Shown here: positions 46,801 through 59,937 of the stretch, piece by piece
Layout: each line of letters starts with the position of its first letter
Numbering within the stretch: the first letter of the stretch is position 1
Assembly (NCBI GenBank): GCA_015501605.1
Contig: JADNRZ010000008.1
Coordinates: 1,860,001-1,924,000 of the forward strand
DNA length: 64,000 bases
Source: Panaeolus papilionaceus
Lineage: Eukaryota > Basidiomycota > Agaricomycetes > Agaricales
Direction: 5' to 3'
Program-made: the position numbers and the translations under genes
The notes under the pieces: model-generated
Databases searched by the model: none
Told to the model about the DNA's origin: nothing
The model's input: only the letters and a program-made list of their open reading frames with translations

Positions 46801-49258
46801 ATGAAGGACGGTGACCACAAAGCGAGGCGAAAATCGGGATCGAAAGTCGCAGATCAGGTCGATTAAGTGAGGGCCAGGATGAGAAGTGGGTCATTGGGGG
46901 TTCGGCGATAATGTTGAGGATGAAGTAGATTAAGTTGATGATTTCAGCGATAAAGACAACACGTTGGCATTGGATCGGAAATATATGGTCGAGGGTTCGT
47001 TTATGTTGAGTTGGTGTTGGTTAGAGTTCAGATGGTGGCGCGATAACGTTGGCAGTGAGTTGTTGGTTGCCGTTGTGTCGGATAAGAGATGATGTCGAGT
47101 TAAGGGTTTGAGGTTAAGCGTGCAGGTAAGAATATGGGGAGGACGATGGTGATAATGTGGGAGTAAAAGGGATCACAATTGACCCAATATTTGTGTAAGA
47201 TGTTGGAAAATTTGTTGCAAAAGGAGGAAGTAGTGAGATGAAGGCAACTTGAGCGAAAAGGGGAAGTACTGACTTCAGAGCAGGGGATCGGACATGGGCC
47301 AGAGACCAGTCCCTTGGGTGGTGCAAAGAGGCAAATCCGGAGGTTAAGAGCCCTCGCAAGTTGTTGAGGGTGGCCGTCGAGTAAAAGTACGCCCTACGTA
47401 TTTTTAGTACCCCTGGAGGCAAAAAATGAAGGAAAAAGACATACCTGAGCAACCTCTCAGGATTAGGAGTCCTATCGTTGATATCCAGTCTGTAACATTA
47501 AGCCATAATGATGAATAAATCCGGCAGGCCATCCAAGCACATAGTTTTAACCGTCCATCACATCGAGCACAGCCAACGTCAAAAAATATATGGAAGTTTG
47601 CCATGGAAAGATGGATAAAGATGTAATGAAAATTCACCCAATTTTGGGTGGAGGCCCAGGCCAAGTAGCAGAAACCACCGCGCGGGGAGGTAGAGTGAGT
47701 GTGGCACGAGGTGAGTCGTCAGACGCCGTTGCAGAAGTTGATTAAGACCATGGTCATGTCAATAAAATTCAAGGTGTCCATGAGCGTTATAAAACCACCA
47801 AGGAGCGTAATTGTGAGCGAAAGCAATGAGAGATGAGCCAAGTCAATGGTAATTGACAAACAAGATTATGATTGAGAAAGTGTCAAATGAGCTCACGAGT
47901 TTGAATACAAAGAGAGAAGTGGAGAAGCATGCTTACCCATTGACATTGTCACCTCTACGAATGAAATACTGTCAGCTTATCTGGTCCCAATGCATTTGGA
48001 AGTGCGGAAAATGGGTTGGAGGTAATATCAACATGGTCGTCGTGAGCAGAAATTGTGGCAGCCCTGCTCATCAGAGCACACCGGCTCATCCGGTCCGGAT
48101 TAACCGAAGTGTATCAAACATCGAGCTCTCGACTTTTGTCATCCGTTTCTTGCGGGGATTAGGACAAGACGGAAGGAAGTGTATAAAAATTGAGTAATTA
48201 CGGATTCGTCATTCAACAAAAGATGTCAAAGCCGAATTTATCCGCCAGGGGACCATAAATTTAGTCAGGCTTCCCCACATTCTCGATTTTAGGCTTTCAA
48301 TCAAGCGAGCTTCAAACAAACTCATCGAAGACAGATGTCATAGGATAAGAAAGACAGGGAATTGCAGGACAAGGGAATTGAATAGGATGCGAACACTCAC
48401 CGAAAACTGAGGACCTGTCGATCTCCTACCTTTTCGTAATTGCTGCTTCGCGGTTTCGCGTACTGGCCTGCGATTCTTCCAATACGAACCTGGCAGATGT
48501 AGGTGGCCTTTGCTTAGATACACCAGATAATAAATTCATTTTGGACATACCACTGGCATCCTAGCACCCCAAATCAAAATTAAGGAGAAGGACAAAATAA
48601 GCCCAATTTTCGATGAAATATTTTGCTAGATAATGTAATGAAGGTTACACTTGAGAAGTTTCATTATTAAAAACAAACGTACCCCAGTACAAGCATCAAA
48701 GCTCTCCGCACAATCTCCAGCGTGGAGCAAGAATGCTTCGTTACGCTGAACCTGGCCCAGTTGATATCGCAGGCGTTCAATCTACAAATCCCCAATCATT
48801 TCATCAGCGCTCAGTCCGACGCGGAGTTCCTCGTACATATGCCTCGTGTGGACACACTATAGCACATGCCTTGCCCAAACATAAAACCCGTTGAAAAAAC
48901 GTACTTCTGAGGGGGTCACCAGCGGAGGAAGTGTGCTCAGGTTGGATAGAACCCTGTTATGGTACGACAAGTTTGCCAAGTTGAAGGTGCGAAGAAAGAT
49001 CGATGGATAAGGGGCATGAGCATGAGCTAGAATTTTCTCCTTCGTTATTTATTTAGACAAAACACAAACCTTGATAGATGATCCTGGTCTGGATATTCCA
49101 CGTCCTACAGTGACAGATCGTAAAAATCACAATCAGCACTTAATTAACTTTGCATGATAATCCCATAAGACAATTGTATCTGAACCTACCTGAGCAATAG
49201 ATTTGTCCTTCCAACTTGTAGGTGACCAGGTTTCTAGACCAGTGGCAGGTTCAGGCAT
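43873..49258 (-). CDS. Class II 3-deoxy-7-phosphoheptulonate (DAHP) synthase
   Basis: Seventeen exons splice in frame to 520 residues: complement(43873..44042, 44130..44169, 44236..44452, 44507..44592, 45626..45687, 46144..46312, 46377..46458, 46511..46648, 47274..47393, 47445..47489, 47937..47954, 48401..48489, 48551..48625, 48683..48781, 48905..48953, 49070..49104, 49190..49258). Family blocks occur in order: [101 protein letters not shown] and [11 protein letters not shown]. It catalyses the first step of the shikimate pathway, condensing PEP with erythrose 4-phosphate, and is probably cytosolic. Class II is the plant-like type, distinct from yeast ARO3/ARO4. Five introns are 446-1033 bp and one exon is only 18 bp. 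It is convergent with the F-box pseudogene. Confidence 0.93.
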
Positions 49259-52200
49259 TTTATTATTTAAATTGAATGCAGTTTATAAGATAGCCGAAGA
49301 TCCTTTACAGGTCTTCTTCAGTAATCTAACACAGCACCAGGATTTGATCGAGCTCACCAATGCCTGTAATCAAGAGCTATTCCTCCACAAGAGATATAGG
49401 ATGTTCTTTGTATACAATTCTGCAGATAAATCAGGTTCCTGAATAAAACTGGCAGTATCCGACGATGGAGACGTGTCGTGGTTGCTGTCCAAGGGAAGGG
49501 TGAGATCATGATCTGTTTCATTCGGCACTTGCCATTTATGACCTGTTGGCATCAATGCCCCTATCCTTTCCTACTCACTGTCATTCGTGATTTTGTCTGA
49601 GCAGCTGCATCGCCCAGAGAGGGGCGCATAGTCATTGAGTAGGTGTGTTTTAAACAGCTGTTTTCGGATAGATTTTTCATATGGAGCATAAGATTCACAG
49701 TGACATGCAGTTGAACTTGGACATTGCGTGGCTATTTGACACTGCCGAAATGTAACTTTTAGGAGCGAAGAGTGCGATTTGAACGCACAAAGCATACTTG
49801 GAAATAAACCCACAGATGAAAAGGAATCATGTGGATTAGCCACATCGCATCACCATCTGTCTCGATAAAATAAGAGGATCTCTTCTTGTGAGCGGCAACT
49901 CCAAGTTGATAGAAGAGCGGCAGACTAAGTAATCGGATGATGGCGGGATCCCGACACCAGACATGCAACAGAGACAGCGAGCTCGACATCAGATACTCAA
50001 ACTATAACGACAATCCGTAACATTACTCGAGTACATGCAGCGCTCGTAATCTATCTAGGCTATGAGAAGCGATAAGCGAACATATGGACTCTTTCTTGGA
50101 TAGGCCGCCCTTTCCTGGCTTCAAGCTGAGAAGGTCTAGGCACAAATGGTTGGTTATTATTCGTGATATTACAGGCGCTCGATTGTCTGCGACGTATGAC
50201 AAACCACACCGACAGAATCCCTAGGATTTGGACAGATAACGAGAACGCCTCGGCAGGACCGAGGGGCTTCATGTCATACCGTAACGCGGCATTTCCCTAC
50301 GGTATAATTGAATTATCATAGGCGTCCACGCGTTGTATAACGCAACAGCGCGGCAATCCCATATGATAACGAGGAGAATGCCACAGCCATTCACTTCCCA
50401 GATAGCGTTTTACCGTATTTGGCGATCATCCGTCAAAGTTGACGTATTAGCTCCTAGGACCAATTACAGATAACATGGCAAGCACCGACTCACTTTACAC
50501 CCCCGACAATATCGTCGAGACCACCGAGGGGTATGCGGAGAAATCAAGTGGATTCACCTCGGTCCAGTCGCACGAACGCAAGGGTTACCTGTCGAGACAG
50601 TATCACGGGAAAAGGCCTGAGATCAGGGTGCCGTAGGTGAGAGTACCGAATCCACCTAGTTCTCCGTATAGACTCTACAGACGCTTTCATTCTCCAGACG
50701 TTCTTTTATGACCTGGGCGACCAGCATCATGTACGCGCCTCACTAATTTTTATCTGAACTCCAGATAAGATGCGTGATACAGCCCGTAACGCGCCGGTGA
50801 GGATATCCGTGGTTAAGGGCATGGATAGTTTCGTATTCTCTCTTCACAAAGATTACTTAGACGTTTATCTGCTATCGGCTCAGACTGTACAGCCGCAAAA
50901 TATACCGCACACTTGCCGCACTCACCCTTGGAGAACATACAATGGGCTTCATGTATCGGATGGGTTAACGTTAAGAAACAATATTTCAATTGACAGAAAT
51001 TCATCGAACTTTCGGAGATTTTGATTGTCGGAGTGCTCTTACCCGATGTAATCAATCATCCAAACCTGTACTCATACCTAACCGTACTGTGAGACAAAAT
51101 GTGCGAAGCATAAAGATGCCTACGGCAAGGGTGAATTCGAGCAGTGATTGTGGAGAATGCTCCACCCGATGATGCCGATGATGACATTGAGCACCATGCA
51201 CATAGGAGTGGGACTTGTTCCCTTTGTGCGCGTAGAGCATGAAAGGCGCAATACAAACTTTATCGCTTTTTCCCTGGGTAGTTGCACAGCGCAGGTTGAG
51301 GACGCCAGTGGTACTTGCCTCGGCGTTCGCCCTCGAAATGAATCCATCTTGTCCACAAGCGGGACATCCTCGCCGTCTATTGGATTATCCACCTTGAGCA
51401 AGCACATTAAGCACCCCTTCAGGGTTGAAGAATGTTTATCGATGCTGGAGGAAACCCAATATCACTGACAGCTCGTGTGTACCAGCAGGTTCATCTCGGT
51501 GTTGGCTCGCTGTCCTCGGTATTCCAGGGTCGGGCTTCGGGCGTTTCCGATTCAACCCTTACCTCCCTACCCTCATTCCCGTCACAGGCAATAGCCATAT
51601 ACCGACGGTAAGAAACGCATACATGCTGACATCTTCGATGTGATAGAAAATAAATGGCGTGTATTACGAGATTTACTCCTATCTATATTGTTCTATCATG
51701 GTTGTGCAGAGTAAAAATAATAAGCTCGATGCACAGGGAGACCTACGGTTCCGCCTGTGCCATGCAAAATCGCTGGGCTTCAAATAGCTTATTTGCCGAC
51801 TTTTGAATTGACTTATAAGATAGTATTTTATCATGTATGTTTCCAACCCTTTGGCCCTTCTCGACATGTACTGCTCTCAGACTCGTCATCCCTATCCAAT
51901 CACGTTCAGGACTTGCCGTAGCTTTATCCCTCAGAGGCTCATACTATTGCGAACCTGAACTCCTACCCACATCTCTTACCCATACGAACTATGAAATCAT
52001 CTGAATAGGCATTGTGGAGAATGACTTCATTAAATATTATTTCAGCTCCTCACTAATTCACAGCGCAGTCGAGTGACGCTGCAGCTGTGAACCTACCTCA
52101 TGCACCGAGGAAGACGCAGCCAAAGTCTTTAGCTGCGCGCCTTCTCCCTTTCACCCAACTCTGCTCGCTCACTCTACCGTGTAGTGTCGTATCAGCAATA

Positions 52201-53264
52201 TACATGTCTTCATTCGGTCTTGCCCGCATCCCAGAGTCCTCGCCCAAACCACCAAACCTAAAACTTATGTCCATCTTACGCATACGGATGCATCTCCGAG
52301 TCCGAGCACAAATTCGGAATCCGAGGCTCAGTGATACACGTCAATTGTACACCGGAATCCCGAGCTGTGAAGCTGTGTAGGCCCATGGAGGTCAGGGTTG
52401 ATCATGTTGGGGTTCGTGCTATTGCCATGACCCTGAATCGATCTCAATCGGTCGTCCTGGATTCATCGAAGTCATCCCGTTCCCTCTTCCCTTGGGCGAA
52501 TTTATTGTCCCTTTTACTTAGATTTTAAACGCATTGGTAGGGCAATGCATGGATAAAGAAAGAATTAAAGCTTAATTCTGAATTAAACTCATTGTTTCTT
52601 CTGATTACGCCTCATTATCGTGAAATGAGTCAGCCGCGAGGGGAAGGAAGAACGAGAAGGAGGTACAAGCAAATGGCAAGATGGGAAAGGGGGTCCGGTT
52701 CTAATCCGAATTCCATTGTGTAGTATCCCTATTTCTCAGTTTTTGGCTTAGTGATTCTCCTTTTCTCACTTTCTACAAGACAGAGCCTCGTATTTTTTCG
52801 ACGATGGCCTCATTCAACCTTGAATCTCTCTCTAGTTCATTCAAACGGAGCCAAAAATACCAGTATGGTATGGGCATTTCACCCGAGTCTTCAATTTTGT
52901 CCCTGGGGGATCAATATCCTCCTCTTGTCCTGGCCTGTCTTGCTGGCTTCGCTTCGCTTCCACGAGTCCACGGGAGAAGTGCATGAGAAAAACACGGACG
53001 ATAAGATTGGCGGATCGCGATTTCGAGATTCGCGATCTCCGGGCTTAAGGCGTGTTAGTTGAGCTTCGCATATCGCAATTTGGGTTTGCGGCAAAAGTAA
53101 AAGTGGTGTGGTTGTTGCTGAAGCGCAGGACAAAATGTATATAAACCCGGACCCTCTGGTCTTGGTTCGATATCAACATCTCCATCCTATTCTACAGTCA
53201 AAGTCTCTCCATCGCAACCTTTCCTCAAATACAGCTCGATTTGAACATCCAATACATCTTCAAA
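49259..53264. other. Intergenic, no supported gene
   Basis: Four kilobases lie between divergent genes. A short frame at 50475-50636 (plus, starting MASTDSLYTPDNIVE) ends at a stop next to a GT and could be a stray exon. Minus-strand frames at 49571-50272 include hydrophobic stretches but do not link into a recognisable protein. A TATA-like box serves the methyltransferase gene at the right end. Confidence 0.4.
53138..53145 (+). promoter_or_regulatory. TATA-like box of the ICMT-type gene
   Basis: TATATAAA lies about 120 bp upstream of the start codon at 53265. Confidence 0.5.
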
Positions 53265-54024
53265 ATGTCGCTTGCCCGCGTTGTTCTATGCACCATCCAG
53301 GCTCTCTGCAACGGCGCCGCCTGCACTCCACCCAACCCTACTCGTCCCAACGAGAGGTACCACAAGGAGCAGCTTTACATTCTCCAAATCGCGCCATTCA
53401 TTTTCAAGGTATGAGAATTCGAATAACCTGTCTTTCATATCATGATTTTGATGTATATTTCGAAAGTTGCACCAAATTATTACTTGGTGGTGTGCTGTGT
53501 TCGAAGTTCTATACTATCTTCGAACCGTTCTCCCATTCAACTCCCCTGCCCCGGCCATCACAAATCTAGTCTGCTTACCCCAAACTCATAACGTCCACGT
53601 TACTCCCTTCTTTGTCATCGGTGTCATTGCTGTCATCCTCGGCGCTTACATTCGTCTCGATTGCTTCAAGACTCTTGGCCAGCTCTTCACTTTCGACCTC
53701 ACCGTTCACCCAGAGCACCGTCTCGTCACCACCCGATTCTACGCCTACGTCAGGCACCCAGCTTACACCGGCTCAATGCTCCTCGTCATGGGTCTCGCCT
53801 TCTCTCACCTCACACAAGGCAGCTGGTTGACTGAGTGTGGTCCCCTCCGCATCGGCTCTCCCTTTTCTGCTGTTGTCGTCTGGGCAGTTTGGTGGCTGTG
53901 GACCTTCTGTGTCGGAATCAGCAGAGCTGACGCTGAGGATAAGCAGATGAAGAAGCTCTTCAAGGACGAGTGGGAGACATATGCTGCCAACGTCCACTGG
54001 TGGTTCTTCCCCGGCCTTGTTTAA
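53265..54024 (+). CDS. Isoprenylcysteine carboxyl methyltransferase (ICMT/Ste14-like)
   Basis: Two exons, 53265..53408 and 53467..54024, give 233 residues, close to the size of Ste14. Several hydrophobic segments (IITWWCAVFEVLYYL, PFFVIGVIAVILGAYI, MLLVMGLAF, AVVVWAVWWLWTFCVGI) make it an integral membrane protein, probably of the endoplasmic reticulum. The C-terminal half has the family signatures VTTRFYAYVRHPAYTGSML (the RHPxYxG loop) and EDKQMKKLFKDEWETYAA, which bind S-adenosylmethionine and form the active site. The expected reaction is methyl esterification of C-terminal prenylcysteine in proteins such as Ras/Rho GTPases or fungal pheromones. The N-terminus has no targeting sequence that I recognise. 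Basidiomycetes often hold several ICMT-like paralogues, so this need not be the principal one. Confidence 0.9.
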
Positions 54025-54651
54025 ATTGCTCTCTTTCGGCCCATTCTTGAACACAAAACAACCTGCCACGGACTCAACATGCATTTTCTGACATTTTTCA
54101 ACATACATTCGGTTTTTTTCATTCCTGTATATCATCCACATTCAATTTCCCCATTACACCGTCTCTGCGCCCATCCTTCTACCAAAAAGACATAGAAATA
54201 TCTCCTCAATGGTCAGTATTCCTCTCATCATTTTATCATGGGAACGGCATAACTAATAAAATTTACTTCCACAGTGCAAACTTTTTCTCACTATCATTAT
54301 CGTTGTACTTTCTATTTCATGGCACCCCGACCACCTTCTTCTCATGTCGAGCCCGGTGCCCTGTTTCCTCGGCCTTCCGCAACCCTGACCGTCTGAACCT
54401 CAATCGCGACGCTCTGTACCCACCTAGATTGCAGCTACGACCATATCCATACTGCACCATCCACATTGGGCCTCGGGATTCGCACAAGACTCCTGGTGCA
54501 CAGTCTTGGTTTCGGACCGAGCTCTCCTTATCTCTCACTCACACTATTCCGATATATTCACGCGCATTGCTCCCACTCATATAACTCCCATCCTCATAAC
54601 CCAATAGACAACCTGGACTCACATCAAAATTTATATAAGTACTATTCTATC

Positions 54652-54671
54652 CGTATCGTATCGTATCGTAT
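54652..54671 (+). repeat. CGTAT microsatellite
   Basis: Four tandem CGTAT units occur downstream of the ICMT-type gene. Confidence 0.8.
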
Positions 54672-55104
54672 TCAGGCATCGCATTCAGGCTTAACAAGTA
54701 CATAAATCTCTACAGCATTTACGCCCAACCTTGCATTTTTTCGTTGCTTCCTTTTTTCTTTATTTCTTAGCATTTTTGGAATAAATTAGAAATGACAATT
54801 TTTTCGTCTTCAAAACCACTTGGTGTGAACAAGCTGTTTCAATACCCCAAAATGGCGAAAAAGCGCAAGTCTATTACCTTTTTCATTGACTCAATCAAAC
54901 ACGCGGCTCACAGAACCATGTTTTCGCCTGCCAAGCAACCTTATCGACGACGTTCAAATGCCACAGGGAGTTGTTCTTTTTACTCCAATCAATCGCACTC
55001 CCCACAGATACACGTTTCTTTGACCTCATCACCCCTCAGTATCTACCTGTTTACGCAGTTAGCCGCCGTTACATACATAGTACGTACTCATGCCCGTAAC
55101 TGCT

Positions 55105-55570
55105 TAGCACGGAAAAATATGGGGAGGCATGCAGAGTTTCTCAACCAATGCGTCTTGTGGACAGCGCGATGCAGGTATGTACTTCGTTTCGAAACCCACA
55201 TCGAGCTCGTAAATTCTTGATGCGCTATCCATAAGAGGATACTCAGAGTCTTTGTCCCAACAACTTATTTTCGAACTTCTGTCACCATCACCGGACACAA
55301 TAAGCGAGCTTTGAGATTCACTGCCGGCTTCTATGTGCGTTGGTTGTGATTTTTCTAAACATCATCGCCTTCTGATGAATACTACAAGTACACCATCGGG
55401 GTTATGATGATATGTTGCTCACGTAGTGGCTCATACACTAATTGCAACACGTTCGCTTCCTATTCTTGAAAGGCAGAGGGTGAGTCGGTAAAGTGAATAT
55501 CATTGAAGTTTTCAAGCTCGATTTTCAAAGGCAACGCATCTTGATATTCCAATTCATGGGCCTTGATTTC
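55105..55570 (-). pseudogene. Possible decayed coding sequence, family unknown
   Basis: On the minus strand a frame reads KAHELEYQDALPLKIELEN and goes on to FNDIHFTDSPSAFQE before a stop. It continues as EANVLQLVYEPLREQHIIITP before another stop. After an acceptor-like CACATAG a further block follows, with SLIVSGDGDRSSKISCWD and SASRIYELDVGFETKYIPA. The amino-acid texture is protein-like and the blocks are collinear, but stops intervene and I do not recognise the family. It may be chance. Confidence 0.25.
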
Positions 55571-58500
55571 TGTAATACTGTGACCTCAAATGCGCTCACC
55601 AGCATTGACTCTCCTCACATTACGATCGAACATCGCACGGAATTAAAACGCTTCTATCCAAAATTTTGCTACAGCATCCGTCTTCTATGGTTAAGCCATG
55701 GAAAACAGACATGAGATCAGAACAAAGGTGACCCCATAGACCCGCTATGATTCCTTGGGGATGGCGTAGAGACTCGCAGATGACCGTATATCGGGCCTAA
55801 CTATCGCATCAATTTACCCTGGCCCGCTCTAATGCACTCTTGACAATAAACTTCTTCCCATCGTCATCAATATTCGGGGCCCATTAAGATGAGTAAACTC
55901 CCTGGGAGGATGCTTGCCTGCTCTGAGGTTAAAACTGGGGTTCAAATTGGAGCTCCATTTTTCAGGACCACACACATAACCACATGTAACTGGGAATTAC
56001 CCATGAACTTAGACATTGTCATACTCTAGGGGTGTCAACACCCAAACTATATGACCCTATTTTTGTGCATGAGTTGACCAGAGTCATAGTTTTAAAAGTA
56101 TGAAGAAGTGCAAAATATCTTCTTGAGGGAGCTTCGACAGAGGCCTCCTAAGACCCCCTCCCTTCCCCTGTCATTTAGTGTATATTAATCACTGGCAAAA
56201 CACCCAGTTTAAACGTCGTATTTTAGGCACTTTTACTCATTTCCGTCCTGTACCACAACACGCAACATTGCTTTTTTAAATTTTATCGGATAGCATGTTT
56301 AGATGTCCTAGAGCTGCCGAAGAAGGTTTTTGAGGGATTTTTGAGCGCGTAATAGCCGATGTAGGAGCTATATTGAGAGTTTCGCAACGTACAAGAAGCG
56401 GGTAGTCAAGTCAATCTTCGACGAATTTATCAAAATATAAAGCGCCTACAACTCCGATTGTTTACTATCGTATTTGAGGGTCAGTGAACCATGAATGTAC
56501 AACAGGGTGCCAGTGAGCCATGTGGCATAACAACGGTTACGCGCATCAGCTCTCAGCGTAAAGCAGTGAATTCCAATTGTATTAATAGACGTATCCCCTT
56601 CGCTAAAGAGTGTGCATCAACGCATTTAATCATCCTTTGCCAGGAAGTCTGCTCGTCGAGGGACAGCGTCTATGTGTGTAAATCCCTCCAACCTGGGAGC
56701 CGAATAAGGGACGGATCTAGACCTGCAGACCGAGTTGAGCGCTTGATTGTAAGCCGAACGTTGTTTATACTCTATAATATACCTCCTTGTGCTGCGCACT
56801 GGTGCACCAAAGGACCATATACTCGCGTCTATTGAATATTGTCGTAGAGCCCAGTTGGGAAAAGACCGCCCGAGATACGCTCAGTGTTGGATGCTCGGAA
56901 CCGTGTGAGATGCTCCTGTGTTCAGCACCATAGTCGGGAGCATTCTCAGGACAAAACCACAAAAAATAGGATGGCCACATTCTCAGCACTGTCATTAGTG
57001 TCAAATCGTAAACCGGGTGACAGGGTTAGATGGAGCAGCGGCTCTCGAGATTAATGCCGCCCAACCCCGCTGAAGTACTAGGCGCACTGACCTGCCAAGC
57101 TGCCTGAGAATAATAAACATTAATTTGGGTGTGATAATGATATCGTCTCACGAAGTCTCCATATTTCAGTACCGTTTCTCAGCTTTGCTGGTCTTACAAT
57201 TGATATACATCGCGCACTTCACAGAATTGACAGAAAATTATATCGTTATTCCTTTAAAACAGGAAGCTTCATTCAATCAACTAAGAATAAACGACCGGTT
57301 ATTAATTCGAAAACGTGGTCCTTTGAGAGACTTTATGAAGGGCTGCCATTCGATACTACATAGCATGATCCGTTCCTTGTTTAAAGTAGTATTAATACCA
57401 AGCAAATGTCGCGATGAACGTGCGTCGCAAGCTATGAATGTTGGCTTCCGTCTAAGCTCCAGATCGAGCTGTTCACAAACATTCTGGTACCTTCGTTTCA
57501 AAATCCACGGTTAAAGCGTCTACAAGACACGGACTGTCAACGAGGAAATCACCTTCCGGATTCGACAGCTTTCAGTCTCCGCGGTCATCCGTTCCGCGTT
57601 ACTCGTAGTTATTGCTCGGGAATTGTACCTCGTTTCGAAAGCATCACCAGACATATCGACATAATATAAAGCTAGCGATCGCCTTGTACCTTTCGAATAG
57701 GAAGATCCTTTCTACCGTCTACCCGTCTAGGCTGTCAGCCTACTGTCAGTCCTGCATGCTTATTTCATCTGGCCATCGAGCTTCGGTAGCTCCCGTCATA
57801 GACTGCTTATCGGTGAGGGTTGAGCTGTTGACATGTAGCTGAAATGTTGTAGTACATGATAAAGAAAACGCGCTACTTGTTCAAGTCCTTCATAGTCTCT
57901 ACAAGACTGTAGATTAATGAATCGAGTACCTATATGATAGAGACATACCCAGTCCAGTTTCATAAGACGAGCTAACAGACTACACGGTTATTTATGAAGC
58001 CTTGATAGGAAGTATTCGTTGGATCACTTGTCTAAGTTCTCATCATCGGTATACAAAGACCTAACACACCAGGGAAAGTGCAATGAGCTCCGGCTTCTTT
58101 TACACCTGAGCAATTCCCAATCGACTCACAACGTATTGCCCATAAAGCTCAGCAACGGAATTCCGTGGATATTGGTCATAATTTCTTTAAAGGGCCTCAG
58201 TCATGCATGCATAAACTGACGATTTTAATACCGCTTAGCGCCGCAAGTATCGTACCTGAGCATATGTAGCCAGTTTGGAAAGTAGATTTACTTTTAGGGT
58301 GCTTGAGACTCAGTGCGCATCTGGGTGAAGGCACGCGATGTTGGTCATGAATGATCTCTGGAAAGTACAATGCATTTTTGTAGGCGTTTCGTTGTCGCCC
58401 ACTCGCTTACACACCGGTAACTTAGCTGATTGAATTACGAATGCTGCCACACTCCGATTTTACCACCATTTTGCGTCATGAGGCCGATGTTATCAACCAT

Positions 58501-59937
58501 CCCATAAACAAATGAAACACCATGCAGGGCATGTGGACGACATACGTTCACTTATAAGCCGTTAAATTAATGGTGGCTGGGCCGTGGGCGACGTGTATCA
58601 CTAAATATACAATTAGCTTGTACACTCCAGACAACCAGACGACGTTTGACAGTCCATTTGACATCGATAAAGCTTGACAGGCCAATTCAAAAGTGGAGTC
58701 CGAGATATATGGAATGAGGAAGGCGTAGTCTTCGTACCAAACCGTGTCTAGAGGGTACCCTGCTGCGGGGCACCGAAAATAAATTTATTTAATATGCGGA
58801 TGAGCAGTGCATGTATGTCTTTTTCTAGACTTTGGGGATGGCGAGGTGAAAGACAGTGTGAGATAGGGGCTTGGTACGGCAAATGCCGGGAACAATTGAT
58901 CACGGCATAATCCGAAATCTGACAGTGATCCCATCACCTCCGGATCAGAGTCATTCGCTCTCCTCCTCCGTCATGTCCACTAAGAGAAACCTCTATTGTA
59001 TTCATAAGGTCTCCCCTACGGTAAAGATATATGGTGCGCATTTAACTGATATCGACTTATGAGACGGATGTCACCCCGTGATGAGAGTATGACGGTTAAC
59101 GATCGCAGCGGTGACAACTGAAAAATCTGAACTTGAATCGCATGAAATGTGTTGAGCCTTCCATCGTTCAGTAGCAAAGACTTCATATACCTACTGTAAA
59201 GGACCACGCGCTTATTATGCCGTTACTCAGAGAAATATAGCACAATGAAACACATAGACGAGCCTTCTTTCAGGGACCGAGAACACACTCGCGCGACAGT
59301 CGCGTAGAGTATCGCTAACTGACTTTGTCCAAACGAGTCTACCCTGTGTCCTGAAAGTAAACTGTAACAAGAACATGCAGAAGCTGTCATGTTGTTGAGA
59401 GGCGGCAAAGGTCCTCGGTGTGATTGCATGCCATGACGGGCTGGAACCAGAATGAAAAGCAGGGTCGACCAATGAAGCAATCGTCCAAGTCATTCCGCAT
59501 TCCCCGCATTTGCTTGGGCTCTCCAGTTACTAGCTTTACTTCCTCGGGCAAATGTCCGTGGTGGCTTGGCCCACAGAATGTTGGTATATCGGAGCTAACG
59601 ACGGCGTTGAAAGTGGTCAATAGATTTGTGTGATGACAGGCCGTGTCCGTGTGTTGCGCTTCATTAGAATCACAGGGAGTAAGAATTAGTGCGTAAAAAC
59701 GACTGACAGCATTCATGAAGTTCTGTATGAACAAGCCGAGGCTCAAACTATGAAAAGGGTATCATTGCACCGACAAAATACAAAAAATATAGTTTGTCTC
59801 CAATAAAATGATAGGACAACGTCCGCTGGTCGTTGAAAAAAGGTCTTCTACTGACTAAAACTGACTAAATAGAAAGTTAGAATCACTTGTGAAGATAAAA
59901 AGCAGCACTTTCAGATTAGGATATCCTTAACCCGGGA

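Larger units (their letters stand above)
54025..59937. other. Long intergenic region with only decayed coding traces
   Basis: Nearly 6 kb show no intact gene. Open frames (for example 54792-55220, 56491-56835, 57125-57514) have no domain resemblance. A possible decayed coding stretch on the minus strand at about 55105-55570 is listed separately. The stretch 55730-56460 has the mixed, stop-rich character of old transposon sequence, but I could not identify termini. Confidence 0.4.

Noticed and set aside
45688..48400. Near-equal intron sizes (446, 447, 456 bp) in the DAHP synthase gene as possible copies of one introner element
   Set aside because: Comparison by eye of the first two introns shows no shared sequence beyond splice signals.
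49772..49788. A perfect 5-bp stem with loop TTCAAAT (minus strand) resembling a tRNA T-arm
   Set aside because: No matching acceptor stem, D-arm or anticodon arm is found at the required distance upstream on that strand.
54792..55220. 142-codon plus-strand frame downstream of the ICMT-type gene
   Set aside because: It has a basic, low-information sequence with no family signature and overlaps the possible decayed coding stretch on the other strand.
55917..55960. GGGGTTCAAATTGG as a possible tRNA B-box
   Set aside because: The flanking bases cannot form a T-stem, and no A-box lies upstream.
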